The position numbers and the translations under genes are program-made. A stretch of DNA of 5,558 bases. Source: an uncultured Eubacteriales bacterium (GTDB taxonomy: Bacteria > Bacillota > Clostridia > Oscillospirales > Oscillospiraceae). Location: the NCBI GenBank assembly GCA_934567745.1, contig CAKTJM010000121.1:1-5558 (forward strand), written 5' to 3'. The stretch's first letter is position 1. Every line of letters begins with the position of its first letter. The notes under the pieces are model-generated. The model saw nothing but the letters and a program-made list of their open reading frames with translations. It searched no databases and was not told the origin of the DNA. Below, one piece after another: positions 5,523-5,558 of the stretch.

Positions 5523-5558
5523 GAACGGCCCTTGCGTCTGCGGATGCAAGGGCTGTTC
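5523..5558 (+). terminator. Strong hairpin ending the operon, cut by window edge
   Basis: Bases 5523-5538 pair with 5543-5558 over 16 bp (two G-U pairs) around a TGCG loop. The core is GCCCTTGC / GCAAGGGC. It starts 16 bases after the TAA of the last gene. The window stops at the end of the stem, so the expected T-tract cannot be seen. Position and stability make an intrinsic terminator the best reading. Confidence 0.7.

Overview
The window reads as chromosomal DNA of a high-GC, Gram-positive anaerobe of the Clostridia, most likely the Oscillospiraceae (Flavonifractor / Lawsonibacter / Dysosmobacter type). This is inference. It rests on the GroEL sequence, strong AGGAGG-type ribosome binding sites, strong G/C preference at third codon positions, and a TIGR01212 radical SAM protein and Smr protein of the clostridial type. 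No transposase, integrase, phage gene, tRNA, rRNA or CRISPR array was seen.

Layout. Bases 2-556 are the 3' third of groEL, whose start lies outside the window. Bases 557-979 hold no gene. The first half of this gap (582-804) is a dense set of inverted repeats, probably an interspersed repeat element and/or the groEL terminator region. The second half has a good sigma-70/sigma-A type promoter (881-909) and a leader of about 65 nt. From 983 to 5506 six genes follow on the plus strand with gaps of 1, 31, -1, 17 and 21 nt, so they look like one operon. It ends at a strong hairpin (5523-5558) that is cut by the window edge.

Operon content, in order: a class I glutamine amidotransferase-like gamma-glutamyl hydrolase (peptidase C26); a small Smr-domain protein; a PaaI-type hotdog thioesterase; a TIGR01212/YhcC-type radical SAM protein; a CobW/G3E GTPase with an extreme histidine-rich insert (39 His in 74 residues); and a second, divergent G3E-like GTPase whose C-terminal part resembles the YcgQ/DUF1980 (TIGR03943) domain.

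How they may work together. The last two genes form a plausible metal-homeostasis pair. G3E GTPases are metallochaperones or metal-insertion factors, His-rich segments bind Zn/Ni/Co, and YcgQ-type proteins are found with CobW proteins and YcgR/YraQ-type permeases in Firmicutes. The first four genes look like general enzymes without an obvious shared pathway; their link to the GTPases is positional only. The most interesting item is the tandem GTPase pair: one member carries a tandemly duplicated His-rich metal-binding segment, and the other lacks the CxCC metal motif and is joined to a YcgQ-like domain.
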